The position numbers were made by a program, and so were the translations under genes. 64,000 bases of DNA from NCBI GenBank assembly GCA_051651625.1, contig JBOFSQ010000021.1, positions 19,253 to 83,252 of the forward strand. Reading direction: 5' to 3'. Numbering within the stretch: the first letter of the stretch is position 1; each line of letters starts with the position of its first letter. Of this stretch, positions 24,451 to 33,121 are shown in pieces. The stretch comes from JBOFSQ01 sp051651625. Its GTDB lineage: Bacteria > Planctomycetota > Planctomycetia > Pirellulales > Thermoguttaceae. The notes under the pieces were generated by a model. The model saw nothing but the letters and a program-made list of their open reading frames with translations, ran no database searches and was not told the DNA's origin.

Positions 24451-26154
24451 CTTCGCTGGCGGCGTCTTCAGGATTTGTTGACCTTTGGAAAGGTTACTCA
24501 CGACTTCAATCTTGTCTCCGACGGTGATGCCAGTTTGAACTTTCGTCTTTACCGATGACGTTCCGTCCGCGCCAACGACCCAAACGTAACGGTGATTGTA
24601 AGAATCGTCGTCGAGAGTTTCTTGCTTCATCGCACTGGCCGGAACGAGAATCGCGTCTTTGTTTTCGTAGACGACCATCTCGATGTTGCCGGTCATTCCG
24701 GGGACGAGCCGCGAGTTTTCCGTGCCGCGAACAACAAACTTCGCAACGTATTCATTCGCCGCCGTCGGATATGGCGGCAAGTCGAGAAGACGTGCGCGGA
24801 AACGCTGATCAGGAAACGCCGTCGGTGCGACTTGGCCAACCATGTCTGGCACCATCCAGCGGAGTTCGCGTTCTGGAATCACCGCACGAAACCGTGTCGG
24901 GCGTGGCTCAACGATTGTCATCAACACCGAGTCGTTCTTCACCGTCTCGCCAACTTTTAGCGACTGCTGAACCATCGCGCCGCCCTGCCACTTTCCTTGG
25001 TCGTACTCGCCGTAGTAGACGATCCCGTCGCACGGAGCTTTGATCACGAGCCACTTCTCGTCCGAGAGAAACTTTTCCATGTTTTCGACGAGCGTTGCGT
25101 GGGCCTGTTTTGCCCGATCAAACGCAATCACCGCTTGCTCTTCGGCGAACGGAAAGACTTCCTTCGCACGCTGATACTCGATGTCGGAAATACGTTTGCG
25201 AAGTTCCATACTGCGGTCGCGCCGCGCAAGCAGAACATCGAGCGTGCGGCGGAGTGCCTCTTGAGTTGTCTTGTAGTCGAACTCACCGGCCTCGACTTGG
25301 AATCGCGTTCGCTTCAGAATGAACTCTTCGGTGTCTTCGACGAGGTCGTCGGCCTCGTACATCTTTTCGAGTTGCCGCAGTTCTTCGCGTGCCGCTTCGA
25401 GCGTAATGTCGCTGCTGCGGCGACGAAACTCGTTGAGCCGCCGCGTCAGGTCGCGTTCGTACTCTTGAAAGTAGGTGTAATCCTCGTTGTTTTCACGCTG
25501 GCCGACTTCCATCTCCTCAAACTGAAGCGGACGACGCGCCCGAAGTGCCAGAAGTGCAACCTCCGCCTCACGCAACGCCATCTCACTAAGCCGTCCCGCA
25601 CGCCGCCGCTCCTGCAACGCCTCCTGATATTTCTTCTCGCTGAAACGAACAAGCACATCACCACGCGAAACCTTCGTACCGTGCGGCACCGCCTCGACAA
25701 GCTCAAACGCTCCAAACTCCTTCGCCTTGAGACGAATAACCGCCGCCTCCGCCGACTCAAATTGCCCCGCCGCCGTGAGTCGCGTCTTGACCGGCTCCGT
25801 CGTCACCTCAATCGTTTCGAGCTTCGGTTTCGGCGGCTCTGGCTTGGGTTCTGGTTTCGGTTCGGGTTTTGGTTCGGGCTTCGGTTCTGGTTTTGGCTCT
25901 TCTGCCTTCGGCGGTTCTGGCTTCTTGGGTTCTTCGGTCGGCTTCTCGGCGACCGGCTTCGCCGCGTCGTCCTTCTTCTCTTCCGCCGGTTTCTCGTTTG
26001 CGGCATCGTCCTTTTTCTCGCCGTCTTCCTTCTTTTCGTCGCCGTCAGTCCGCGCGGCGAACGCGGCGCGTTCGCCGTTTGCGTACAGCAAAACCGTCGT
26101 TGGCGAGAACACCAACGCAACAGCAACACAGAACAATAACAGTGATCGAGTCAT
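24448..26154 (-). CDS. RND pump membrane-fusion (HlyD/AcrA-like) protein
   Basis: A 568-residue periplasmic adaptor. After a signal sequence (LLLFCVAVALVFSPTTVLLYA) comes an unusual Lys/Glu/Pro/Ala linker of about 90 residues with several Pro-Glu-Pro-Lys repeats. A lipoyl/barrel part (VEAVPHGTKVSRGDVLVRF) follows, then a long coiled-coil hairpin (about 200-380) and a second lipoyl half (IKAPCDGIVYYGEY) with beta-barrel and C-terminal domains. It pairs with the RND permease downstream. GGAG lies 9 bases before ATG 26154. The stop TAG belongs to a TAGACC repeat. The charged linker may span the periplasm or cell wall. Confidence 0.9.
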   Translation of the reverse strand: MTRSLLLFCVAVALVFSPTTVLLYANGERAAFAARTDGDEKKEDGEKKDDAANEKPAEEKKDDAAKPVAEKPTEEPKKPEPPKAEEPKPEPKPEPKPEPKPEPKPEPPKPKLETIEVTTEPVKTRLTAAGQFESAEAAVIRLKAKEFGAFELVEAVPHGTKVSRGDVLVRFSEKKYQEALQERRRAGRLSEMALREAEVALLALRARRPLQFEEMEVGQRENNEDYTYFQEYERDLTRRLNEFRRRSSDITLEAAREELRQLEKMYEADDLVEDTEEFILKRTRFQVEAGEFDYKTTQEALRRTLDVLLARRDRSMELRKRISDIEYQRAKEVFPFAEEQAVIAFDRAKQAHATLVENMEKFLSDEKWLVIKAPCDGIVYYGEYDQGKWQGGAMVQQSLKVGETVKNDSVLMTIVEPRPTRFRAVIPERELRWMVPDMVGQVAPTAFPDQRFRARLLDLPPYPTAANEYVAKFVVRGTENSRLVPGMTGNIEMVVYENKDAILVPASAMKQETLDDDSYNHRYVWVVGADGTSSVKTKVQTGITVGDKIEVVSNLSKGQQILKTPPAK

Positions 26155-26218
26155 CGGAAAGGTCTCCCAAAAAGGTGTGGTGGTTTTTGCTGGCAATCGT
26201 TTCCCCAACGAACGCGGC

Positions 26219-26320
26219 AGGCAACACGGACTGACACGGACAAACACGGACTGGCACGGACCTACACGGACAAACACGGATCGATTTCACGTCCGTGATC
26301 GTCCGTGTCAAACAGGTTTG
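26219..26320. repeat. Short tandem ACACGGAC repeat with inverted arm
   Basis: Six or so imperfect units of CACGGACNNA type (ACACGGACTGACACGGACAA and on), followed by GTCCGTGATCGTCCGTGTC, which can fold back on them. It lies upstream of the adaptor gene and the divergent DUF1207 gene. No spacers of constant length, so it is not a CRISPR. Confidence 0.8.
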
Positions 26321-26439
26321 CCTTGGTTTACCAAGGCTGCCTATCTTCGCCATTTTAGCTCATAGATGCGGGTTGGGCAAGCCGCGTAGATATTTTTTCG
26401 CCTTGAGGTGGTTGGCGTTTTCCTCTACAATCCGCACCG

Positions 26440-27477
26440 ATGAGACCAATGACGAGACAACTTTTGAAAACACTCTGCGTCGTGACAGTGTTCACGGCAA
26501 CCGCGCTGATCGCGTCTGGCCAGACGAACATTCGTCCGGCGATGCCACCAGCGATGTCGCCGTACCTTCCACCGGCGACGCAGTTGAAGCAGAGTTCACT
26601 GGCACCGTGTGCGCCGTCGCTACCGCCGCTGGTTGTCGAACCGTGCGTACCCGACTTGCGTCGCGGGGCGTCGTGTGAACACTGGGCCAAGGCACCGCTC
26701 TCGTTTTGGGAACACCTCTTTCTGCCGGTTGGCGAAATCTACCCCGCACCGCTCGCCGACGTGAAGGCGTCGCGGATGATGGCAGCGTACAGCAGCGACC
26801 AGCAACTCGGAGCTGTTTTCGACGGCGTAATCGGCGGACGAGTCGGTCTGTGGCGTTACGGAACTCGGCAGAGTACGCTCCCAAGCGGCGTACAGTTCGA
26901 CATCGAAGCCAACGCCGGACTCCGTATGGCACTCGACCGAGGCCGCGACATGCAGGCGACCGACTATCACTTCGGCGCACCGCTCACGTTCGGCAACCCG
27001 CACGTTCAATTCAAGATCGCTTATGAACACGTCAGTGCCCATCTTGGTGACGAATACATCTTGCGTGCTCTCGACGAAGATACGCTGTTTCGGCGGATAA
27101 ACTACGTCCGCGACTCTATTGTTTTAGGTGCTGCCGTGCGGCCACACACCGATATGCGGCTCTATGGCGAAGTCAGTTACGCATTCTGTCGCGGCGAAAT
27201 GACGAAGTCGTGGATGCTCCAATTTGGTGCGGAGTACAGCCCCGTCTATCGCGGTGGTTCGCGTTACGGTTCGCCGTTTCTCGCCATCCACACAACGCTA
27301 CTCGAAGAACTCGACTTCAGCGGCAATCTCGCTGTCCAAGCGGGATGGCAGTGCCGCGGTTCACGCAATCAACTGATACGACTCGGTCTCTACTACCTGA
27401 CCGGCAACGACGAACAACTAGAGTTTTTCGACGACAACACCAGCAAAGTTGGCGTCGGTTTGTGGTACGATTTTTGA
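26440..27477 (+). CDS. DUF1207 outer-membrane-type protein
   Basis: A 345-residue exported protein with a signal peptide (TLCVVTVFTATALIASGQT), a Pro-rich segment (about 30-75), and a beta-rich DUF1207 domain to the end. Landmarks are EHLFLPVGEIYPAPLADVKA, ANAGLRMALDRGRDMQATDY and a C-terminal aromatic residue (GVGLWYDF), as in outer-membrane barrels. DUF1207 proteins are common in planctomycetes and have no proven role. Start ATG 26440, with another in-frame ATG at 26449. The gene is divergent from the efflux genes. Confidence 0.8.
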   Translation: MRPMTRQLLKTLCVVTVFTATALIASGQTNIRPAMPPAMSPYLPPATQLKQSSLAPCAPSLPPLVVEPCVPDLRRGASCEHWAKAPLSFWEHLFLPVGEIYPAPLADVKASRMMAAYSSDQQLGAVFDGVIGGRVGLWRYGTRQSTLPSGVQFDIEANAGLRMALDRGRDMQATDYHFGAPLTFGNPHVQFKIAYEHVSAHLGDEYILRALDEDTLFRRINYVRDSIVLGAAVRPHTDMRLYGEVSYAFCRGEMTKSWMLQFGAEYSPVYRGGSRYGSPFLAIHTTLLEELDFSGNLAVQAGWQCRGSRNQLIRLGLYYLTGNDEQLEFFDDNTSKVGVGLWYDF

Positions 27478-27482
27478 GTACG

Positions 27483-27715
27483 CGAATCCGCAGATTTTCG
27501 TCTCTCATTTTTGTCATTTATTGGTAGTTCTTTTTTTCTCACAAAGGCACAAAGAGCACAAAGGACACGAAGAAGATTGAAGTGGAAAACGTCCTTTGTG
27601 TTCTCCGTGCTCTTCGTGCCTTTGTGAGAAATTCATAGAACTGCAAATACGCGATAAGAACAGTTACAACAAAATCTGTGGTCATCTGCGGAATCTGCGG
27701 ACAGAACAACGACTT
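27483..27715 (+). repeat. Composite interspersed repeat, copy A
   Basis: About 235 bp with a counterpart at 45925-46160 in the same orientation. Order of shared parts: CCGCAGATTTTCGTCTCTC, AGTTCTTTTTTTC, a CACAAAGGCACAAAGAGC hairpin with the inverse arm GCTCTTCGTGCCTTTGTG, AGAACAGTTACAACAAAATC and a final ATCTGCGGAATCTGCGGA. The ends are inverted (TCCGCAGATT / AATCTGCGGA), so it resembles a non-coding mobile unit. The terminal part is translated in the spurious N-terminal extension of the next gene. Confidence 0.85.
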
Positions 27716-27731
27716 GGCAATGGAGGCCTTT

Positions 27732-29285
27732 ATGCGAGCGAGTTACAGTGGTGGCGAACCGGTCCATCTGAAGAGTTTGTTGGAATCGGTTGGCAAGGTG
27801 AAAGTTTCGCCGCCCGCGCCCGACGACGACATCTACACCTGCTCGTGTTGCAGCGACCCGTTTCAACTCAAACGCGGCGACATATTTTTTCTGCTCGACG
27901 AAAGTGACACGCAGTTCGGACGTAGCGACACCGCAACGGTGTCACTGGCGCAAGAACACGGATGTGCTGCGATAGTCGCGTCGCGGCAGGTCGAAGGCGT
28001 GACGGTGCCGCTGTTTGTCGTAACGAAGATACGCGAGGCGTTTGGTACGCTCTGTCACGCGATCTACGGCAACCCCGCGCGAACACTCAAACTTATCGGC
28101 ATCACCGGAACGAGCGGGAAAACGGTGACATCGTATATTGTCGCTGGTGTACTTGCGGAGTCGGGACATCGAGTTGGCCTCGTCGGATCGCTCGGCGTCT
28201 ACGACGGCGAGTCGATGTATCCGCCGCCGCCATCGAGCGACGCCACGCCGTCGCCAGACCTCCTTGCGTACTGGCTTTTCCGAATGGAAGCGGCGGGGTG
28301 TACGCACGCAATCGTCGAAGTTTCGAGCCGTGCTTTGGCGGAGAAGACACTCGCGGGAATAAAGTTCGACGCCGTTTGCATCACGAACATCGCACAAGAT
28401 CACATTGATTATCACGGCTCAGTTCACCAGTATCGCCGCACGAAGTTGAGCATTTTCTCGCACGCGAAAAAAGACGCCATCGCAATTCTCAACGCCGACG
28501 ACAAGGTAACGTCTGCGATTATGCCTCTCGTTGAACACCCAACGTTAACCGTCAGTCTCAAGAACGAGGCTGATCTTTGTGCGGAACTTGTTGAGCGTCA
28601 TCGGAGCGAGCAGACGTTTGTCGTCACTGCTGGTTGCGACGCGGTTCCCGTTCGTACGGCGATGATTGGCGACCCGCACATCACGAATTGTCTTCTCGCC
28701 ATCGGACTTGGAATTGCGATGGGGAACGATCTCAAAACGTCGGTTCGCGGACTCGAACGAGTCGATTCGGTGCCGGGGCGACTGGAGCGGCTGGAATGTG
28801 GACAACCGTTTGGCGTATTTGTTGACTGTGCCGCAACGCCGGAGCGATTGGCGACGAGTCTTCGCACACTCCGCGAAGTGACTCGCGGACGGCTGCTTTG
28901 TGTGATGAGCGTTCACGACGTTTCTAGTCACGATGCTGCAACGTTTGGTCGTGCCGTTGGGCTTCTCGTTGACGATGCGATTTTGACGGTCGATCCGCAG
29001 CAAACGGCGCAGCCGCCGGAAGCGGTGAAGTCGCACGTTGCTGAAATTGTAACGGCGTTCGACGACGGACTCGATCACCAAGTCTTCACCGACCGCGCGA
29101 CGGCTATCGCGTCGGCACTTTCAACGATGTCGCCCGACGACGTTGTGCTCATCATTGAAAGCGGCGTATCGGGCACGCTCTTGTCGGGAAGCGACGCGAT
29201 TTCGTGTGGCGACAAGGCGTTCGCGCGGCAGTGGCTCTGCGACCACCCGCAACGCACGCTGGTACAATCACAGCGGGAAGCGTAA
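27732..29285 (+). CDS. Divergent MurE-like Mur ligase
   Basis: A 517-residue Mur-ligase family protein. The ATP loop is GITGTSGKTVTSYIVAGVL (about 120); the Mg/UDP region has EVSSRALAEKTLAGIKFDAV with ITNIAQDHIDYHG, and the Lys of RRTKLSIF matches the carbamylated Lys of MurE. However, the DNPR motif that binds diaminopimelate in MurE is absent; the equivalent place reads TVDPQQTAQPPE. The N-terminal domain has an unusual TCSCCSD segment. ATG 27732 is chosen because GGAGG lies 5 bases upstream. So it is a MurE homologue with a probably different acceptor. The final Arg-Glu-Ala-stop comes from a GAAGCGTAAGCGAG repeat. Confidence 0.82.
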   Translation: MRASYSGGEPVHLKSLLESVGKVKVSPPAPDDDIYTCSCCSDPFQLKRGDIFFLLDESDTQFGRSDTATVSLAQEHGCAAIVASRQVEGVTVPLFVVTKIREAFGTLCHAIYGNPARTLKLIGITGTSGKTVTSYIVAGVLAESGHRVGLVGSLGVYDGESMYPPPPSSDATPSPDLLAYWLFRMEAAGCTHAIVEVSSRALAEKTLAGIKFDAVCITNIAQDHIDYHGSVHQYRRTKLSIFSHAKKDAIAILNADDKVTSAIMPLVEHPTLTVSLKNEADLCAELVERHRSEQTFVVTAGCDAVPVRTAMIGDPHITNCLLAIGLGIAMGNDLKTSVRGLERVDSVPGRLERLECGQPFGVFVDCAATPERLATSLRTLREVTRGRLLCVMSVHDVSSHDAATFGRAVGLLVDDAILTVDPQQTAQPPEAVKSHVAEIVTAFDDGLDHQVFTDRATAIASALSTMSPDDVVLIIESGVSGTLLSGSDAISCGDKAFARQWLCDHPQRTLVQSQREA

Positions 29286-29322
29286 GCGAGCACAGCGGTT
29301 CGGCTATGCCGAACCTGAACTA
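29278..29322 (+). repeat. Repeat fragments: GAAGCGTAAGCG and TAGACC-family half
   Basis: Two fragments are fused: GAAGCGTAAGCGAG, which holds the stop codon of the Mur ligase, and CGGTTCGGCTATGCCGAACC followed by TGAACTAC, the right end of a TAGACC-family repeat (copy 4, truncated). Confidence 0.75.
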
Positions 29323-29350
29323 CAAAAGATCAACCGCCCAAAATCACGTC

Positions 29351-30562
29351 ATGCAAACAATTCACTTCGATTGCGCCGCTGGAATCAGCGGCGATATGAC
29401 GCTTGGTGCGCTCGTCGATCTCGGCGTGCCGCTTTCGGTGCTGCAAACAGCGGTGGCGTCGCTCGGTGCGGGCGACGTTGTACTGACGCAGCGTGAAGTC
29501 GAACGGTGTCACTTCCGCGCAATCAAAGTCGATGTCACCGAAGGTGACTCGCATCATCATCACCACCACGAGCACGAACATCATCACCACGAACACTCGC
29601 ATCGCGGACTTGCCGAGATTTTGGAGATGATTCGCACGAGCGGTCTCACGCCGCGTGCGAAGTCGCTGGCGACGAAGATTTTCGAGCGTCTCGGCGACGC
29701 CGAAGCACACGTTCACGGCACGCCAGTTGAAAAAATCCACTTTCACGAAGTCGGCGCAATCGACTCTATTGCCGACATCGTTGGCGTCGCGGCTGGGATC
29801 GACTTTCTCGGTATCGAACGGTTTACGTCGTCGCCGGTAGCGGTTGGAAGCGGCTTCGTTGAGATTGCGCACGGACGTTGCGCGGTTCCCGTTCCGGCGG
29901 TTGCGCGGCTTCTCGCTGGCGTACCGATAGTCGCGTCGCCCGTTGCCAAAGAATTGACGACGCCAACAGGGGCAGCGATTTTGGCGACGCTCGTCAGTGA
30001 ATTTGGTTCGCTTCCGCCGATGCGACTCAATCGTGTTGGGTGCGGTGCGGGGAGTCGCAACACGCCGGAACAGCCAAACATTTTGCGGATATTTTTGGGC
30101 GAGTCGGTTGCGTCTGGTTTTGTCTCGTCGCTGGTACAACTTGAGTGCAACATCGACGATGCGACCGGCGAAGAGATTGCGTTTGCCTTGGAGCGGCTCC
30201 GCGAACTCGGCGTCCGCGATGCGTGGGCGACGGCGATCTCGATGAAGAAGGGACGCCCCGCCGTGACCGTTTCGGTTCTCTGCGACGAGCCGCAGTGCGG
30301 ACTGGTTGAGTCGGTCTTGTTTCGGGAGACGACGACGCTCGGCGTTCGCCGTTTTCCGGTCGCGCGAACAGAACTTGCGCGGCGCGGCGAAACGCTGGAA
30401 ACGCCGTGGGGAACGCTCAAAGTGAAAATTGCGACACTCCCCGACGGGAGCGAACGTGTCGCCGCCGAGTACGAATCGGCCCGCGAACTGGCCATCCAGC
30501 ACGGCGTCGCCTTGGGGGATGTCCTATCGTTTGCCCGCAGTGTAGTGTACAATAGCGGTTAG
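29351..30562 (+). CDS. larC: Nickel-pincer cofactor biosynthesis protein LarC
   Basis: A 403-residue LarC, the nickel insertase/cyclometallase that puts Ni into the pincer cofactor of lactate racemase-like enzymes. Landmarks: IHFDCAAGISGDMTLGALVD at the start, a His-rich nickel-binding stretch (HHHHHHEHEHHHHEHSH, about residues 68-84), EKIHFHEVGAIDSIADIVG, and ELTTPTGAAILATL. In some firmicutes the gene is split by a programmed frameshift; here the frame is intact. No larB, larE or larA lies in the window. The start is ATG 29351 without a good Shine-Dalgarno sequence; upstream frames translate repeats. Confidence 0.92.
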   Translation: MQTIHFDCAAGISGDMTLGALVDLGVPLSVLQTAVASLGAGDVVLTQREVERCHFRAIKVDVTEGDSHHHHHHEHEHHHHEHSHRGLAEILEMIRTSGLTPRAKSLATKIFERLGDAEAHVHGTPVEKIHFHEVGAIDSIADIVGVAAGIDFLGIERFTSSPVAVGSGFVEIAHGRCAVPVPAVARLLAGVPIVASPVAKELTTPTGAAILATLVSEFGSLPPMRLNRVGCGAGSRNTPEQPNILRIFLGESVASGFVSSLVQLECNIDDATGEEIAFALERLRELGVRDAWATAISMKKGRPAVTVSVLCDEPQCGLVESVLFRETTTLGVRRFPVARTELARRGETLETPWGTLKVKIATLPDGSERVAAEYESARELAIQHGVALGDVLSFARSVVYNSG

Positions 30563-30585
30563 TCGCTGGGGCGTCGCACGCCACC

Positions 30586-30629
30586 CCGATATGACCTATA
30601 GGTCCTATGAGACCTATAGGTCATATCGG
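30586..30629. repeat. Perfect 19-bp inverted repeat between larC and the ATPase gene
   Basis: Arms CCGATATGACCTATAGGTC and its exact complement are separated by CTATGA. Each arm contains the 10-bp palindrome ACCTATAGGT, so the structure is a palindrome of palindromes. No T-run follows it. It could be a transcription terminator or a protein binding site. Confidence 0.85.
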
Positions 30630-30673
30630 ATACGCTCACCACTCGCTTACGTTTCCCGTTCTGATTATCTTCC

Positions 30674-31912
30674 ATGCGTCTTCACATCGACGGAATTTGG
30701 ATACGCAACTTTCGCGTCCACAAGATGACGGGGCTTGGTTCGAGCTTCCACCGCGTCGCACTTGTAGACGACGGTGCAGACTATGTACCGTTTGAGTTCG
30801 GCCCGCTCACGGCGTTTGCTGGGAAAAACGGGACGGGAAAGAACTCAATCTTCGACGCGATTTTGTTCCTCACCGACATCTTACACTACAACGTCGAACG
30901 CGCGTGTCTCAAGCGTGGCGGGTTCGACGCGATTCACACCATCGGCGCAATCGGCCCGACAACGATTGGCCTTGAGTGTCACGTCGAAGGCGAACTGACT
31001 CCCTATACTTACGCTGTCAGCGTTCAGCGTGCGAAAACGGGACAGCCGTTTATCGAGGCCGAAATTCTCGCCTTGCACGGCGAGTCAACGGAACCGATTC
31101 TCTTACTGCAAAATCATCCGCGAACGGTGCGTTACATTGCGTCGCCGACCGACATCGAACGCCAAGACGTAAACGCCATCGAGTTTTGTGACTATCTCCA
31201 CTTGGGACTCGGCGCGGTTCTCTATCACCCGACGTACCCGATATTGGCAGCGATACGCCAGACGCTTGAAAGCTGGTACTTGAGCGACTTTTCACTCGAC
31301 ATTGCCCGCGGCTGTTCGCCAGCGGTTTCAGTCAAACCGCCGAACCCACGCGGCGCAACGCTCGCTTCGCTCCTGAAGTATCAAGCCGAAAACTTCACCG
31401 AACAGTTTCTCGAACTGATCAACCGTGCAGGGCGTTTTGTCGCGGGGGTCAAACGAGTTGGCATCGTGTCGTTTCGTGAAGGAATACCACAGCTCAGCTT
31501 TGAACTACAGGGCGTTCCGGGGCCGGTTCCGCTGGGCCAGATGTCGGGCAGTGCGCTGCGTCTTTTCACCTACGGACTCCTCGCCACCGACCCGTCACCG
31601 CCGCCACTGCTCGTCTTCGTTCATCCCGAAAATGGACTCGATCAGGCAAACTGTTTGCGGTTTACGAGTATTCTTGAATCGCTCGTCGGGAACGCGCCGC
31701 AGGCGACAATGCCGCAGATGTTCATCTCAACAAATCATCCGAGCATTTTGGGTGGTTTGCAACCGGAAAACGTTTGGATCAACTCGACCGATGCGCAAGG
31801 TCACACCGTAGCGCAGCGTGCGTGTGACGACCTCGAACTCCGCCAAAACATCGCCGCCGGAATGGAACTGACACCGCAATGGTTCAACCAAGCGTTTGGT
31901 GATACGATTTGA
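30674..31912 (+). CDS. AAA/ABC-type ATPase with degenerate catalytic motifs
   Basis: A 412-residue protein of the RecF/SMC-like AAA family (AAA_15/21 type), cytoplasmic. The N-terminus reads IDGIWIRNFRVHKMTGLGSS as in RecF-like proteins. The P-loop is GKNGTGKNSIFDAILFL: the residue after the Lys is Asn, then Ser, whereas the family has GKS or GKSN. The signature helix is QMSGSALRLFTYGLLA. Walker B is LLVFVHPENGLD, where the usual two Glu before PENGL are Val and His. The H-loop-like STNHPSIL remains. So the fold is kept but ATP hydrolysis is doubtful. Such ATPases are often found in defence or DNA repair modules; none is adjacent. Confidence 0.8.
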   Translation: MRLHIDGIWIRNFRVHKMTGLGSSFHRVALVDDGADYVPFEFGPLTAFAGKNGTGKNSIFDAILFLTDILHYNVERACLKRGGFDAIHTIGAIGPTTIGLECHVEGELTPYTYAVSVQRAKTGQPFIEAEILALHGESTEPILLLQNHPRTVRYIASPTDIERQDVNAIEFCDYLHLGLGAVLYHPTYPILAAIRQTLESWYLSDFSLDIARGCSPAVSVKPPNPRGATLASLLKYQAENFTEQFLELINRAGRFVAGVKRVGIVSFREGIPQLSFELQGVPGPVPLGQMSGSALRLFTYGLLATDPSPPPLLVFVHPENGLDQANCLRFTSILESLVGNAPQATMPQMFISTNHPSILGGLQPENVWINSTDAQGHTVAQRACDDLELRQNIAAGMELTPQWFNQAFGDTI

Positions 31913-31916
31913 ACAA

Positions 31917-32061
31917 TGGACCTGTTCGGAAACTTGCACTCACACTGCGGTTCGGCATAGCCGAACCCTCCAAACGCCGTGCGGCATAATGGTTGGAGGG
32001 TTCGGCTATGCCGAACCGGAATTACCGAATCGCCCCAAATTGATATTCCAGAACAGGTCTA
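31917..32061 (+). repeat. TAGACC repeat, copy 5 (full length)
   Basis: 145 bp. Starts TGGACCTGTTCGGAAAC (one mismatch in TAGACC), then GCACTCACACTGCGG, a nested hairpin GGTTCGGCATAGCCGAACC ... GGAGGGTTCGGCTATGCCG, CGGAATTACCGAATCGCCCC, and ends CCAGAACAGGTCTA. It fills the space between the ATPase stop and the ATG of the histidine kinase, which begins at the next base. Confidence 0.92.
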
Positions 32062-32769
32062 ATGGAACCACTGATAGAACAATACGCCGAGATGGCTCGT
32101 TTGGCGGGCGGTTTGGCACACGAGATACGCAACCCGCTTTCGACGATTCGTCTCAACCTCGACCTTCTTGCCGAAGACTTGGAAGATTTAGAAGCGTCGC
32201 CGGTGCAGCGTCGCGCGGTGAAAAAGATTGACGTCGTGCGGCGCGAGAGTGCGCGACTGGAAGAGTTACTCGGCGACTTTTTGCAGTTCGTTCGCGGCAA
32301 CAAACTTGAAAAGCGGCCCAGCGACATCAATCGCCAAATCAGCGAAGTCATCGACTTCTTTCGCCCACGCGCCGACGACGCTGGAATTACGATCATCGAG
32401 TTTCTCGGCGGCGACCTTCCAGCACTGATGCTCGACCGCAAGTCGTTTCACTTCGTCTTTCTTAACCTTCTCATCAACGCACTTCAAGCGATCAAAGGAC
32501 ACGGTGAAATCGTCGTCCGCACGCGAACCATCGGTGACGACATCGCCATCGACCTCATCGACACCGGCGACGGAATGGACGACACAACGCTCTCACACAT
32601 CTTCGAACCGTTCTACTCAACAAAACGCGAAGGGAGCGGACTCGGTCTTCCACTTGCCAAGCGGATCATCGAAGCACACGGCGGTCACATTCTCGTCCGC
32701 AGCGAAGTCGGGACGGGGACGCAGTTTACGATTCTCTTCCCGTCACTGGCGCGACTCGCAGAAGAGTGA
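32062..32769 (+). CDS. Soluble two-component histidine kinase (transmitter only)
   Basis: A 235-residue protein made only of the HisKA dimerization domain and the HATPase_c domain. The phospho-acceptor motif is GGLAHEIRNPLSTIRLNLDL (His at about 20). The N box is LLINALQAIKG; G1 is DTGDGMD, F box IFEPFYSTKREG and G2 GSGLGLPLAKRI. It has no sensor domain or membrane segment, and no response regulator lies nearby, so input and partner are unknown. The ATG follows directly on a TAGACC repeat, whose CAGGTCTA end may provide the ribosome binding site. It resembles NtrB-type kinases. Confidence 0.9.
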   Translation: MEPLIEQYAEMARLAGGLAHEIRNPLSTIRLNLDLLAEDLEDLEASPVQRRAVKKIDVVRRESARLEELLGDFLQFVRGNKLEKRPSDINRQISEVIDFFRPRADDAGITIIEFLGGDLPALMLDRKSFHFVFLNLLINALQAIKGHGEIVVRTRTIGDDIAIDLIDTGDGMDDTTLSHIFEPFYSTKREGSGLGLPLAKRIIEAHGGHILVRSEVGTGTQFTILFPSLARLAEE

Positions 32770-32779
32770 ATTTGTGGCA

Positions 32780-33060
32780 TCGCCGATGGGTAGTAAAGTT
32801 TCGCTTGCAGATGTGCATTGCGCATTTGCCCCAACGGGGCAGCAAGAGCTTAGCCGTGGGTGAGCGAAGCGAACCCACGGTACGGAAGCCTAAAATCCAG
32901 CAAGCCCCAACGGGGCGCAAGAATTGGGCCGCATACAACGGTTCTTTCGCCCCGTTGGGGCTAAAGATTTTGTTGCGGTCGCCTACCGTGGGTTCGTGGA
33001 GTACCACTCACCCACGGCTACGTTCTTACGCCCCGTTGGGGCGAAAACACGGCGAACCAA
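32780..33060. repeat. Cluster of CCCCAACGGGGC palindromes
   Basis: Four copies of a GCCCCAACGGGGC-type palindrome (near 32827, 32906, 32952 and 33032) are interleaved with inverted TAGCCGTGGGTGAG / CTCACCCACGGCTA and ACCGTGGGTTCG segments. No gene is present between 32770 and 33121. It begins with GTAGTAAAGTTT, which also occurs at about 61530. Confidence 0.8.
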
Positions 33061-33121
33061 ATGTTTGCGTGCAAGAAATTTTACTACAACCATATTGCCT
33101 CTTATCCCTACGCCAGCACCT

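Noticed and set aside
26219..26320. CRISPR-like array of CACGGAC units
   Set aside because: Units are 10-13 bp without unique spacers of constant length, and a complementary arm follows; it is a simple tandem or hairpin repeat.
29351..30562. Programmed frameshift in larC as in lactobacilli
   Set aside because: The frame is continuous through both LarC halves, so no frameshift is required.
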